Below, in pieces: positions 6,769 to 15,473 of a DNA stretch of 64,000 bases; the stretch's first letter is position 1, and each line of letters opens with the position of its first letter. The translations under genes and the position numbers were made by a program. The notes beneath the pieces were generated by a model that worked only from the letters and a program-made list of their open reading frames with translations, was not told where the DNA came from and did not search any database. The stretch is from Brachybacterium timonense (GTDB lineage: Bacteria; Actinomycetota; Actinomycetes; Actinomycetales; Dermabacteraceae). The stretch is from contig NZ_LT984895.1 of the NCBI RefSeq assembly GCF_900258505.1, positions 2,714,037-2,778,036 of the forward strand, given 5' to 3'.

Positions 6769-7131
6769 TCAGCCCCAGCCGAGCTCGTGCAGGCGATCAT
6801 CGTCGATGCCGAACAGGTGGCCGAGCTCGTGCAGCACAGTCACCCGGATCTCCTCGATCAGCTCATCGCGGCTGGAGCACATCCGCTGCAGCGGCCCGCG
6901 GAAGATGAAGATCCGATCCGGTTCACCGAAGCCGTCGAACACGCTGCGCTCATCGAGAGGCACCCCCACGTACAGGCCCAGCAACTCCGGGTCCTCCGCG
7001 TCAGCTCCGGGCTCCTCCTCCACCAGGATCACCACGTTCGCCTCGGCGATCGTGCGCGCAATCCGTTCCGGAAGGGAATCCAGGGCGTCATCGACCGTAT
7101 CCTCGAACTCGGCTCGGCTCAGCTGGATCAC
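6769..7131 (-). CDS. minimal zincin metallopeptidase-fold protein
   Basis: About 120 residues from the GTG at 7131 (MIQLSRAEFEDTVDDALDSL). A longer frame to 7227 exists, but its extra N-terminus is Arg-rich and unlike the family. The C-terminus holds the zinc site H-E-L-G-H-L-F-G-I-D, followed by a third ligand region (DDRLHELG). This is the pattern of the single-domain metallopeptidase family formerly called DUF1025. Proteins of this family are widespread in actinobacteria, and peptidase activity has not generally been shown for them. The RBS is weak. It is convergent with the two-component operon. Confidence 0.8.
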   Translation of the reverse strand: MIQLSRAEFEDTVDDALDSLPERIARTIAEANVVILVEEEPGADAEDPELLGLYVGVPLDERSVFDGFGEPDRIFIFRGPLQRMCSSRDELIEEIRVTVLHELGHLFGIDDDRLHELGWG

Positions 7132-7338
7132 TGCCCCAGGATCGCACGACTGTGACCAGCGTCGCGCAGCTGCGACGCGACATCGAAGCGAAGGGCGCCG
7201 ACGGGGCGGGCGGCCCTGCACGAGCACTCATATGGAGTCGGCACAGTGCCACCACAACGCCGCTACAGTGTCAGCTGGATCGCATCGGAGCGGTTCAGTG
7301 CGCACAGATCGCTAGAGGGGCGCTATCCTCCCGTGAGG

Positions 7339-7411
<73 letters not shown>

Positions 7412-8092
7412 CGACGCTGGCCCGCGCAAACAGGCTCACTTGCCTTCGCAAGGCAACAGCTCCGGTACCACGGACGCAGAGAGACTCGTCCAGCATCATC
7501 AGACGGCCCCGCACTCACGACTCCGTCGTCGGCCGTAACAGGTTCCGGCCTATTTCCCGATTCGGTACCCCCCTGCCAGCGTAGGTTGATGTGGGTTACG
7601 CCCCACCCTCTGTGGGCAGACGGGGATTCGCAGGGAATCAGTTGAGCGCGAAATTGACAAGTGTGGAACCGACGAACCCACACAGGACGGCAATGAGGTG
7701 AGAGGCCCCCATTGTGGTGCCGATGATTGCCGCGACCCGGATTCCCGCGACGGACTGGGGTCGGTGCAGTCATGCGGCAACTCTACCGGCGGCCTGCGGC
7801 CGTTTCCGGGCATTCGCATCCACACTTCACCAGACCAACACTCAGCTCGCTGCCATCACTCGGCGCTGGCTGGGTGCGTACGTGCGCTCGCGGTAGTACC
7901 GGACACAGATCTGGCCCTGACACAGGTCACGGACCGATCGCGATGCCTCTTCGACCAGAGACGAACCCGTCGTGGGTACGACGCAGACCGTGATGCGGCA
8001 AGCATCACAGCGGTTCTGGTCATGACCACCGACAATCGTCCGGTAGAGTTATCCGAGTCGAAGCGCGCTGACGCCGCGGAGACCCGAAAGTT
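7412..8092. other. 680 bp between tRNA-Glu and tRNA-Asp with no convincing gene
   Basis: No frame here has both an RBS and a recognisable protein. The only suggestive stretch is an open segment on the minus strand at 7638-7769. It would read as a hydrophobic end (AAIIGTTMGASHLIAVLCGF, then ending in VNFALN and a stop), resembling the last helices of a small membrane protein such as GtrA-type. It has no start with RBS and may be a decayed remnant. A TAGAGT box at about 8044 probably drives tRNA-Asp. Confidence 0.35.
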
Positions 8093-8166
8093 GGCCCTGT
8101 AGCTCAGTTGGTTAGAGTGCCGCCCTGTCACGGCGGAGGTCGCCGGTTCAAGCCCGGTCAGGGTCG
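8093..8166 (+). tRNA. tRNA-Asp (anticodon GTC)
   Basis: A 74-base cloverleaf: acceptor GGCCCTG / CAGGGTC, D-arm AGCTCAGTTGGTTAGAGT, anticodon loop CTGTCAC giving GTC, and T-arm GCCGGTTCAAGCCCGGT. CCA is not encoded. Confidence 0.95.
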
Positions 8167-8174
8167 CGACATGA

Positions 8175-8201
8175 AAGGCCCCGGATTCTCTCCGGGGCCT
8201 T
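8175..8201 (+). terminator. terminator of tRNA-Asp
   Basis: AAGGCCCCGG (8175-8184) and CCGGGGCCTT (8192-8201) form a perfect 10-bp stem directly behind the tRNA. Confidence 0.85.
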
Positions 8202-8425
8202 CGCGCATATCCTCGCGTTGCACGCCAATGCCCCACCCCGGCAGCTGAGCACGTCACTCCTCCATGCGGGCCGACACCGCCGCCGCGCCACGGTCCCTGC
8301 GCTCATCTGGTGGGCGAAGCGTCCGCCGGAGCGCACTCCAGCGTGGTCTCGCTCTCACCCGTGCCCGCCGTCTCCGAGCATCGGCCTCGGCCTGCTACGC
8401 TGTTCTTCGGTCCTTCAGCGGCCAC

Positions 8426-8501
8426 GGCTCTGTAGCTCAGTTGGTAGAGCGTTCGACTGAAAATCGAAAGGTCACCGGATCGACGCCGGTCGGAGCCACC
8501 A
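8426..8501 (+). tRNA. tRNA-Phe (anticodon GAA)
   Basis: A 76-base cloverleaf with encoded CCA: acceptor GGCTCTG / CGGAGCC, anticodon stem TCGA around CTGAAAA giving GAA, and T-loop region CCGGATCGACGCCGG. It is followed by a terminator and then by IS copy 2. Confidence 0.94.
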
Positions 8502-8506
8502 CCGAC

Positions 8507-8528
8507 AGCCCCCGCCCCGGCGGGGGCT
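8507..8528 (+). terminator. terminator of tRNA-Phe
   Basis: AGCCCCCG (8507-8514) and CGGGGGCT (8521-8528) form an 8-bp stem with a 6-base loop. The IS copy 2 target duplication begins 19-20 bases beyond it. Confidence 0.8.
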
Positions 8529-8555
8529 TCGTCATGTCGGGCGCCACCATATGGC

Positions 8556-9860
8556 GGGTTATTGGCCAAAATGTGTGTATGGCCGGGGCGTGTCGTGGCG
8601 GGGTCAGGGGTGTGTTCGGCCGGCCCAGCCGTGTTGGATTCCGTTGCCGTCTTCCCAGGAGAAGCTGGTGCCGAGGGTGGGGCCGGGCTCCGGGCCTGGA
8701 GTGATCGCCGGTCGCGCTGGTGGCGGTTTCCAGTGCTCTTCGCGTGCGAGTGACCAGGGCTCTCGTGGGGTTGCGGTGAGGGAGTCCAGGAGCCATTCCG
8801 CGGCTCGTCTGGCGTGGTCCGCGGGCATTCCGCGGTGGCGTCTGAGGAGGTCCTTGACGGCCGTGTTCTGAGCGCCTTCCAGGGGTGATGTCGTCCGGGG
8901 CAGCGGCTTGTCGATGTCGGGGGCGAGTTCGAGCCAGGCGAAGAGGTTCTCGTGCTTGATCAGGCCGCGGAACAAGCCACGAACACTGCGGAGGTCTCGG
9001 TGCGTGTACCACCACGGCTTCGCCAATGGCACTGATCGTGGGCGTTCTGTGCCGGCTCGTGCGTAGGTGCGTTGGCGGAGGAACTCGTTCCAGCGTGCTT
9101 CCCAGGACGCGCAGGCACCGAGCCAGAGAGCGGCCTGATCGATGTTCTGAATCTTCATGAGCGCCCTGGTCAGTGCCAGGATCTGCCTCCCGGCCTCGAG
9201 GCGTGGGGCAAGCGTGGTGTAGCGGCGGACGTTCTGGAAGATGTGGAAGTAGCAGCGATGGACGCGTGCTTGGGGCCAGTGCTCGTGCACGGCTGCGTGC
9301 AGTCCCGTTCCACCGTCTGTGACGACCAGACGTGGTGCGGGCCAGCGCTGCAGGATCTGAGCCCAGGCGATCTTCTTCTCCCGGTCGCACCACTGCCAGT
9401 CCAGCACGTAATGACCGTTAGTCGCGATCAGCAGGCACCAGTTCTGGAAGTAGGTGCCATCGAGCATGACCACGTCGTGGAGCTCGCCCGTGGGCAGTGG
9501 CGGCGGGACCTCGATACGCCAGCACCAGCGCAGACGGCGGCGGAGCGTGCGATCGCTGCCGGCCCAGGCCGGTGGCCTCTCGCCCTTCAGCAGCCAGGCA
9601 TGGAACCACTCCAGCTCAGCTCGATGGCTGATGTCGGGACGGTCCAGGACGGTGCTGGAGCCGCAGGAGCGACACCGCCACCTCGTCCGCCCCGCTGAGG
9701 TCTTCCCGCTCTTGACCAGGGACTGATCACATACACGACACCGAGGCCGATTACCAGGAGGCGACACCCAACATGCTTCCAAAGCATGTCAACACCCCTA
9801 AACCCCCAGGTCAAGGCCGAGAACTAGCCGGATCCATACACACAATCTGGCCTATAACCC
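8556..9860 (-). mobile_element. IS1249-type (IS256-related) insertion sequence, copy 2
   Basis: The element is 1305 bp, in the opposite orientation to copy 1. The ends are GGGTTATTGGCCAAAATGTG (right end, at 8556) and GGGTTATAGGCCAGATTGTG (left end, ending at 9860). A perfect 8-bp target duplication, CATATGGC, flanks it at 8548-8555 and 9861-9868. The duplication differs from that of copy 1, so the two copies inserted independently. The right end faces the tRNA-Phe terminator, as in copy 1 with tRNA-Thr. The left end stops 105 bp short of the fhs start codon. Confidence 0.95.
8604..9767 (-). CDS. IS1249-family transposase, copy 2
   Basis: About 387 residues from the GTG at 9767, with a TTG five codons earlier as alternative. 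Zinc-ribbon CxxC pairs, the LDGTY and VTDGG aspartates, the RCYFHI CxxH motif and the LEGAQN glutamate region are all intact. It is identical to copy 1 over the first ~165 and last ~145 residues. Differences cluster between (for example R for G in LEAGRQ, L for V in RALMK, WN for GS in the segment before EFLRQRTY). Both copies look active. Which is closer to the ancestral sequence cannot be decided from this window. Confidence 0.93.
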   Translation of the reverse strand: MSPPGNRPRCRVCDQSLVKSGKTSAGRTRWRCRSCGSSTVLDRPDISHRAELEWFHAWLLKGERPPAWAGSDRTLRRRLRWCWRIEVPPPLPTGELHDVVMLDGTYFQNWCLLIATNGHYVLDWQWCDREKKIAWAQILQRWPAPRLVVTDGGTGLHAAVHEHWPQARVHRCYFHIFQNVRRYTTLAPRLEAGRQILALTRALMKIQNIDQAALWLGACASWEARWNEFLRQRTYARAGTERPRSVPLAKPWWYTHRDLRSVRGLFRGLIKHENLFAWLELAPDIDKPLPRTTSPLEGAQNTAVKDLLRRHRGMPADHARRAAEWLLDSLTATPREPWSLAREEHWKPPPARPAITPGPEPGPTLGTSFSWEDGNGIQHGWAGRTHP

Positions 9861-9901
9861 CATATGGCCGGCCAGAGGATTCCCCGACCGCCCACCGGAT
9901 C

Positions 9902-9907
9902 GTAGAG
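9902..9907 (+). promoter_or_regulatory. candidate -10 box of fhs
   Basis: TAGAGT lies about 58 bases before the fhs ATG, giving a short leader that contains the palindrome CCGGGCGCGCGCCCGG (about 9921-9936). No convincing -35 is seen between it and the IS end at 9860, so IS copy 2 may have replaced upstream control sequence. Confidence 0.45.
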
Positions 9908-9965
9908 TGAGATGCACCGACCGGGCGCGCGCCCGGCCCCACAACTCCTCGGGAGGACGACATCG

Positions 9966-11636
9966 ATGTCAGCTGAGAACCCGGATCTGAAGATCGCGCA
10001 GGCCGCCACACTCCAGCCGATCCAGGCGATTGCCGAGACCGCGGGGATTCCCGCTGAGGCACTGATCCCCTACGGCAATGTGAAAGCGAAGGTCGATCCG
10101 GCACAGATCCCCCCGCGCGGCGAAAACGGCAAGCTGGTGCTGGTCACCGCCATGTCCCCGACGCCCGCGGGGGAAGGCAAGTCCACCACCACGGTGGGTC
10201 TAGCCGATGCGCTCAGCCTGAAGGGGAAGCGCACCGTGGTGGCGCTGCGTGAACCCGCGCTCGGCCCGATCATGGGCATCAAGGGCGGCGCCACCGGCGG
10301 CGGCTACGCACAGGTCGTGCCGATGGAAGACATCAACCTGCACTTCACCGGCGACTTCCACGCCATCCAGATCGCCAACAACACCATTGCTGCGCTGGTC
10401 GACAACCACATCCATCAGGGCAGTCAGCTGGGCATCGACCCGCGGCGCATCCAGTTCAAGCGCGTCGTCGACGTCAACGACCGTGCACTGCGCAGCATCG
10501 TCATCGGACTGGGCGGTCCCACGCAAGGAACCCCGCGCGAGGATGGCTTCGACATCGTCGTCGCCTCGGAGGTAATGGCGATCCTGTGCCTCGCCACCGA
10601 TCTGCAGGACCTGCAACGCCGCCTGGGCGAGATTGTCGTTGGCTTCACCTACAGCCGCGAGCCCGTCACGGTGCGGGATCTGAAAATCGAAGGCGCCATC
10701 ACCATGCTGCTGAAGGACGCGCTGAAGCCGAACCTTGTGCAGACCCTGGGCGGCACCCCCGCGCTCGTGCATGGCGGCCCGTTCGCAAACATTGCGCACG
10801 GCTGCAACTCCCTGTCTGCCACGCGCCTGGCGCTCTCGCTGTCCGAGATCACCGTGACGGAGGCCGGGTTCGGATCCGACCTGGGCGCGGAGAAGTTCCT
10901 GGATATCAAGGCACGCTACGGCGATCTGCATCCCGACGCCGCCGTGGTGGTTGCCACCGTGCGCGCCCTGAAGATGCACGGCGGTGTGGCGAAGGATGAT
11001 CTGGCCGCCGAAGACATCGACGCTGCCCTGCGCGGTACCGAGAACCTGCGCCGCCACGTGGAGAACATCCGCAAGTTCGGGCTCGAGCCCGTGATCGCCC
11101 TGAACCGCTTCCCCACCGATACCGAGGCGGAGATCGAGGCTGTGCTCGGCTGGGCGCGCGAGAACGGTTTCCGCGCGGCGCTGTCCGAGGTGTGGGCCAA
11201 GGGCGGCGAGGGCGGCCTCGCGATCGCCGAGCAGGTGCTCGAGGTGATCGACGCCGGCAATGACTTCCACCACCTGTACGACCCACAGGTTGGCGTTGAA
11301 GAAGCGCTGCGCACGATCGCCCGTGAGATCTACGGCGCCGACGACGTCCAATTCACCGACAAGGCCCCGATGCGCCTGCGCACCCTGAAGAAGCACGGCT
11401 GGGACACCCTGCCGGTGTGCGTGGCAAAGACCCAGTACTCCTTCAGCGACGACCCGAAGGCGCTCGGCGCCCCCACCGGGCATGTGCTACATGTGCGTGA
11501 CCTGGTGCCGAAGCTCGGCTCCGGATTCGTTGTAGCCCTCACCGGCGACATCATGACGATGCCGGGCCTTCCCAAGGAGCCTGCGGCACTGCGGATGGGC
11601 GTGGACGACAACGGCAGCACCTATGGGCTGTTCTGA
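9966..11636 (+). CDS. fhs: formate--tetrahydrofolate ligase
   Basis: A 556-residue cytosolic enzyme that makes 10-formyl-THF from formate, THF and ATP, feeding one-carbon units to purine and fMet synthesis. The start ATG at 9966 is supported by GGGAGGA eight bases upstream; the frame extends to 9912 without an RBS. The conserved N-terminal block PYGNVKAK and the P-loop-like [13 protein letters not shown] (near residue 65) are present, as are [15 protein letters not shown] and the C-terminal DIMTMPGLP signature. Length matches the family (about 555-560). It stands alone, followed by a large hairpin. IS copy 2 sits 105 bp upstream and could affect its expression. Confidence 0.97.
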   Translation: MSAENPDLKIAQAATLQPIQAIAETAGIPAEALIPYGNVKAKVDPAQIPPRGENGKLVLVTAMSPTPAGEGKSTTTVGLADALSLKGKRTVVALREPALGPIMGIKGGATGGGYAQVVPMEDINLHFTGDFHAIQIANNTIAALVDNHIHQGSQLGIDPRRIQFKRVVDVNDRALRSIVIGLGGPTQGTPREDGFDIVVASEVMAILCLATDLQDLQRRLGEIVVGFTYSREPVTVRDLKIEGAITMLLKDALKPNLVQTLGGTPALVHGGPFANIAHGCNSLSATRLALSLSEITVTEAGFGSDLGAEKFLDIKARYGDLHPDAAVVVATVRALKMHGGVAKDDLAAEDIDAALRGTENLRRHVENIRKFGLEPVIALNRFPTDTEAEIEAVLGWARENGFRAALSEVWAKGGEGGLAIAEQVLEVIDAGNDFHHLYDPQVGVEEALRTIAREIYGADDVQFTDKAPMRLRTLKKHGWDTLPVCVAKTQYSFSDDPKALGAPTGHVLHVRDLVPKLGSGFVVALTGDIMTMPGLPKEPAALRMGVDDNGSTYGLF

Positions 11637-11666
11637 GCCACAGCCCTGCGCCTGCCTGACCGGGGT

Positions 11667-11704
11667 CGGGCCCGGTGCGTTCCCGCGGGAACGTGCCGGG
11701 CCCG
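11667..11704. terminator. bidirectional terminator between fhs and the TPR gene
   Basis: CGGGCCCGG (11667-11675) pairs with CCGGGCCCG (11696-11704). A second inner stem, GCGTTCC / GGGAACG, makes one long hairpin. It separates two convergent genes. Confidence 0.75.
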
Positions 11705-11737
11705 TCCCGTCGGCGCAGGAACTGCCGGCTGGACGCG

Positions 11738-12166
11738 TCAGCTCTCCGGGCGGTCGATATTCGGCGCCTTGCTCGCGAGGAAATCGATGTACTTCGGGTC
11801 TTCGTCAGCGAAGATATCCGGGCCAGCGCCCATGTATGCGCGCATGAGTTCATCCGCGGCGCGCGGCATGTTCCCGAGCTCGAACTGTGCCTGGCCCAGA
11901 CGCAAGTGGATAAACGGATTGCCGATGGCCCCCGGGCAGCGCATGCACGTGGTCAGCGCGGCGTGCGCGGTCGTGAAGTCGCCGCGCAGAACATGCGCAT
12001 CGCCGATGCTGGCAAGCAGCCAGGTCGCCTGCGGCCACTGTGTTCTGGGCTCGGGAAGCAGGGCCCACGCTCGGTCGAAGAACTGCACAGCGCCGAGGTA
12101 ATCCTCCTGGTCCATGCGGTCGTTGCCCTGTTCTGCCAAGGCGTCGACATCCTGTTCCCAGCTCAT
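11738..12166 (-). CDS. tetratricopeptide-repeat protein
   Basis: A 142-residue protein starting at the ATG at 12166, which follows GAGAGGGGG; upstream in-frame ATGs lack an RBS. The whole protein is helical with TPR-like pairs: residues about 4-35 (ALAEQGNDRMDQEDYLGAVQ), 50-80 and 85-115 (HLRLGQAQFELGNMPRAADE). A CMRCPG segment lies between repeats. There is no signal peptide or membrane helix, so it is a cytosolic protein-binding module. Partner and pathway are unknown. It lies downstream of, but about 120 bp away from, the mnhG end of the antiporter operon on the same strand. Confidence 0.7.
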   Translation of the reverse strand: MSWEQDVDALAEQGNDRMDQEDYLGAVQFFDRAWALLPEPRTQWPQATWLLASIGDAHVLRGDFTTAHAALTTCMRCPGAIGNPFIHLRLGQAQFELGNMPRAADELMRAYMGAGPDIFADEDPKYIDFLASKAPNIDRPES

Positions 12167-12287
12167 GGAGCCCCCTCTCATGGATTCGTGGGCCCAGTCT
12201 GGCACGGGAAAGGGTCACGGGCCCGGCTTCTGACCCGGGAGGTTCCGTGCCCGGCACCCGGCACCGGGACGATGCCGTGCTCGCCTA

Positions 12288-12926
12288 TCACGCCTCTGGT
12301 CTGCGGGGCTTGCGTCCTCTCTGCTCACGCGCAGAGCGCTGCTGCGCATCGACGTCAGCGATCTCACCGGCTTCACGCTCGGTCTCGTCGGCGATGTCGA
12401 CATCCAGGCCGTCATCGTCACCCGACTCCTGCTCCGGCTCATCCCAGTTCACCAGCGACAGATCAGACTCATCTGCCTCCGGGGCGACAACATTGCTCGG
12501 GAACATGTCCTCGGACTGGATGGCGATGGTGCCCTCCTCATCATCCTCGAACTCGTCGACAAAGCCATCTTCATCGTCGTCATCGTCGTCAGTCCCTGCC
12601 AGGCGCGGGCTGAGGTCGTCGAAGGCGTAGTCGCTTCCACGCACGAACCCGCGTCGGAACGCGGACCGGCCCACCATGGAGCTCGCTGCGGGCACGGTGA
12701 TCATCTGGGCGAGCAGCACGAGCAGCAGCATTCCTGCGAGTGCCCAGGAGCCGACGGCGAGCGCGGTACCGCTGAGCACGAGCATCAGCCCGAGAGTCTG
12801 TGGCTTCGAGGTAGCGTGCATGCGGGCGAGCACGTTGTCGAACCGGTGCATACCGATCACCGCGACCACGGCGAGAAGAACCCCCAGGGACATCAGCACG
12901 GTGGCGATGACCTGAACGATCGTCAT
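12288..12926 (-). CDS. mnhG: Mrp-type Na+/H+ antiporter subunit G with acidic tail
   Basis: The first ~110 residues are a normal MnhG: three membrane helices, with the RFDNVLARMHATSKPQTLGL motif after helix one. The remaining ~100 residues are unusual: a very acidic, disordered tail (a DDDDDDED run, EFEDDEEG, many Glu/Asp) ending in a basic patch (REQRGRKPRRPEA). Family members are generally about 90-130 residues. The gene is last in the mnhA/B-C-D-E-F-G operon and overlaps mnhF by four bases. The Mrp complex exchanges cytoplasmic Na+ (or K+) for protons and supports pH and salt tolerance. The tail's role is unknown. Confidence 0.9.
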   Translation of the reverse strand: MTIVQVIATVLMSLGVLLAVVAVIGMHRFDNVLARMHATSKPQTLGLMLVLSGTALAVGSWALAGMLLLVLLAQMITVPAASSMVGRSAFRRGFVRGSDYAFDDLSPRLAGTDDDDDDEDGFVDEFEDDEEGTIAIQSEDMFPSNVVAPEADESDLSLVNWDEPEQESGDDDGLDVDIADETEREAGEIADVDAQQRSAREQRGRKPRRPEA

Positions 12927-13381
12927 CGGTTCACCCCCTGATCGCCGTGCCCTTCACGGCGACGGTCCTCAGCGAGCGCCGTCCGCACCTCGTGGTCCGG
13001 CCGGATCGAGGAGAACTGCCCCGTCTCAGTGCTCGAATACGGCCGGTGCTCCCGCTTCCGCAGGGTGTCGCTGGTTCCGGGGCGAGATCGCCGCATCGGT
13101 GGCGGCGCGGACTCCCGCGCCACGAAACGCGCAACCGTGACCGTGGCGATGAAGGCGGTCCCGGTCAGGCCAAGCATCGCCGGTCCTGCCCAGGACGCTG
13201 CGGCATGCGCGGTGTACAGCGCCATGCCCAGCACGGCCATCACCACAAGCATGTCGGTCGCAACGGCACGATCCAGGATCGTCGGCCCCACGATCATCCG
13301 ATACACGACGGGAAGGGCCGCGACGACGAGGATCACGCCGAGCACGACGAGGGCGAGAGTGAAGCCGTTCATCTCCATCAT
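12923..13381 (-). CDS. mnhF: Mrp-type antiporter subunit F
   Basis: A 152-residue protein. The first ~90 residues hold three membrane helices with the family motif YRMIVGPTILDRAVATDMLV. The last ~60 residues are a hydrophilic Arg/Ser-rich extension not usual in MnhF (commonly 85-100 residues). It overlaps mnhE at 13378-13381 and mnhG at 12923-12926, in the standard operon order. It is part of the multi-subunit cation/proton antiporter in the cytoplasmic membrane. Confidence 0.92.
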   Translation of the reverse strand: MMEMNGFTLALVVLGVILVVAALPVVYRMIVGPTILDRAVATDMLVVMAVLGMALYTAHAAASWAGPAMLGLTGTAFIATVTVARFVARESAPPPMRRSRPGTSDTLRKREHRPYSSTETGQFSSIRPDHEVRTALAEDRRREGHGDQGVNR

Positions 13382-13914
13382 CGAAGCCCCGCCTCCTCGA
13401 GGATGTCCCGGCTGGCCAGAGCGCGCAGCAGCCGCTCCTCCTGGTCCCGCACCCGTTGCTTGGCTGCCTCGACCTGGTCCTCGGTGGCTGCGCCGATCAC
13501 GTGCAGGAACAGGGTGCCGGTGGAGCGCTGCGCCTCCACCACGACGGAGCCGGGGATGAGGGTGGACAGGATGCCGGTGCCGGTGAGGAACAGATCTGAG
13601 CGTGACGCCATCTGCACGGCGATCACCGAGCTGAGTGGCTGCCCCGCGGGGCGGATCGCGTACCAGCCCACCTGGATCGAGGAGACCACGAGGTCATACA
13701 GGAAGCGCAGCAGGAAGCGGACGAACGCGATCGGATGCAGAGCAATCTCCCGGCCGGTGGACGGCATAGGGAACAGCCACACCACCAGCAGTGCCGCGAT
13801 GAGGCCTCCGAGCACGTTCTTCACAGACAGACCGCCCCACAGCAGGCACCAGAATGCCACCAGACCCACCACGTTCAGCAGGCTGGGGCGCATCTCGGGA
13901 CGTCGACGGCTCAT
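13378..13914 (-). CDS. mnhE: Mrp-type antiporter subunit E
   Basis: A 178-residue protein with two or three N-terminal helices (WCLLWGGLSVKNVLGGLIAA) and a cytoplasmic C-terminal half. That half has the family features IRPAGQPLSSVIAVQM, the GTGILSTLIPGSVVVE block, and a FLHVIGA strand. Length is as expected. It overlaps mnhD (13911-13914) and mnhF. It is needed for assembly of the antiporter in characterised Mrp systems. Confidence 0.92.
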   Translation of the reverse strand: MSRRRPEMRPSLLNVVGLVAFWCLLWGGLSVKNVLGGLIAALLVVWLFPMPSTGREIALHPIAFVRFLLRFLYDLVVSSIQVGWYAIRPAGQPLSSVIAVQMASRSDLFLTGTGILSTLIPGSVVVEAQRSTGTLFLHVIGAATEDQVEAAKQRVRDQEERLLRALASRDILEEAGLR

Positions 13915-15473
13915 CGCTCCACCACCTTGTGGCCTGCGTCGTCGATCCGATACACGAGATCGTCTGCGGCGGCATCACCCAGCACGGCGCCGACATATGG
14001 CGATCGTTTCAGCACGGCAAGAGCCGCCTCGTCGGAGTAGCGCAGCAGCGGCCCCGCGAGCAGTGACAGCGTGAGCGACATGCACACGAGAGCCGCGGTG
14101 GAACCGATCATGACCTTCGGGATCGGGGCGTCGTGGTCACGGACGTCGTCGTCGGGCTCCTGCCAGAAGGCACGGTTCCAGATCTTCGCGATCGCGTACA
14201 GGGTCAACAGGCTGGTGAGCACGCTGATGCCCACCAGGATCCAGGCGGCGGCCTGCCCGTGCTGGATGCCTGCCTCGATCAGCCCCACCTTGCCCAGGAA
14301 GCCGGACATGGGCGGGATGCCGGCGAGGTTCATCGCGGGGATGAAGAACAGCACGGCGATCACCGGTGCGAGCTTGGCCATGCCGCCCAGGCGCACCAGG
14401 TTTGTGGTCCCGCCGCGTTGTTCGATCAGCCCCGCGGCCAGGAACAGTGTGGACTGCACCGTGATGTGGTGGGCCACGTAGAAGATGGTGGCGGCCATGC
14501 CGAGCCGCGTGCTCATGCCGATGCCGAACAGCATGAAGCCCATGTGCGAGACGAGGGTGAAGGACAGCACACGTTTGAGGTCCGTCTGTGCGACCGCACC
14601 GAGGATGCCGACGAGCAGGCTGGCCGCAGCAGCGACCAGCAACAGGTTCTGGGTCTGCGAAGCGGGGAACAGCAGCGTCTCCAGACGCAGGATCGCGTAG
14701 ATACCCACCTTGGTGAGCAGGCCCGCGAACACGGCGGTCACAGGGGCCGGTGCCGTCGGGTACGAGTCCGGCAGCCAGGCACTCAGCGGGAAGATCGCCG
14801 CTTTGATGCCGAAGGCCGTGATGAGGGTCAGCTCCAGCACCATCCGAGTGCTTGCCGGCAGGCCGTCCAGCCGGACGGCGAGCTCGGCCAGGTTCACGGT
14901 TCCCACGGCCGCATACACCCCGGCCAGTCCAGAGAGGAAGATCACCGAGGACAGCACGGAGACGATCACGTATGTGGTCGCGGCACGGATGCGGCTGGCA
15001 GAGCCGCCCAGCGTGAGCAGCACGTAGCTCGAGGCCAGCAGCACCTCGAAGCCCACGTACAGGTTGAACAGGTCGCCCGCGAGGAACGCCATCGACACCC
15101 CGGCCACAAGCGCGAGATACGTGGGGTGGTAGATCGCCACGGGTGTGCCGCGCCGCTGCTGGTCCAACGACTGCGCGCTGGAGTACACCAGCACCGCGAG
15201 CGTCACAGCCGACGAGATCATCAGCATCAGCGCGGTGAGGCGATCAGCGACCAGCACGATACCGGTCTGTGGGGTCCACGCACCGATCTGCAGCACGAGG
15301 ATGTCCTGTGTGCTGACATAGGTGGCCAGCAGCAGTGAGACGGCGAAGATCGACGCCAAGGTGAGGATCGTCAGCCACAGCTGGGTGCGGGCGTGGTGGC
15401 GCAGAAGCAATGCGAAGGCGGCGCCACCCAGGGGCAGCAGCACGGGCAGCGCGAGCAGCATCTCCATGCTCAT
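13911..15473 (-). CDS. mnhD: Mrp-type antiporter subunit D (complex I-like proton channel)
   Basis: A 520-residue protein with about 14 membrane helices, homologous to NuoN/NuoM-type subunits. Conserved parts are visible: a helix with an embedded Glu (YVGFEVLLASSYVLLTLG), a Lys-containing helix (AFGIKAAIFPLSAWLPDSYP, the classic proton_antipo_M signature), and TDLKRVLSFTLVSHMGFML. It provides one of the two antiporter-like channels of the complex. It overlaps mnhC (15470-15473) and mnhE by four bases each. Confidence 0.95.
   Translation of the reverse strand: MSMEMLLALPVLLPLGGAAFALLLRHHARTQLWLTILTLASIFAVSLLLATYVSTQDILVLQIGAWTPQTGIVLVADRLTALMLMISSAVTLAVLVYSSAQSLDQQRRGTPVAIYHPTYLALVAGVSMAFLAGDLFNLYVGFEVLLASSYVLLTLGGSASRIRAATTYVIVSVLSSVIFLSGLAGVYAAVGTVNLAELAVRLDGLPASTRMVLELTLITAFGIKAAIFPLSAWLPDSYPTAPAPVTAVFAGLLTKVGIYAILRLETLLFPASQTQNLLLVAAAASLLVGILGAVAQTDLKRVLSFTLVSHMGFMLFGIGMSTRLGMAATIFYVAHHITVQSTLFLAAGLIEQRGGTTNLVRLGGMAKLAPVIAVLFFIPAMNLAGIPPMSGFLGKVGLIEAGIQHGQAAAWILVGISVLTSLLTLYAIAKIWNRAFWQEPDDDVRDHDAPIPKVMIGSTAALVCMSLTLSLLAGPLLRYSDEAALAVLKRSPYVGAVLGDAAADDLVYRIDDAGHKVVER

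Noticed and set aside
7638-7769. Small GtrA-like membrane gene on the minus strand
   Set aside because: Hydrophobic and ending VNFALN, but only about 43 codons lie between stops, with no RBS-linked start. At best it is a remnant, so it is only mentioned in the gap entry.
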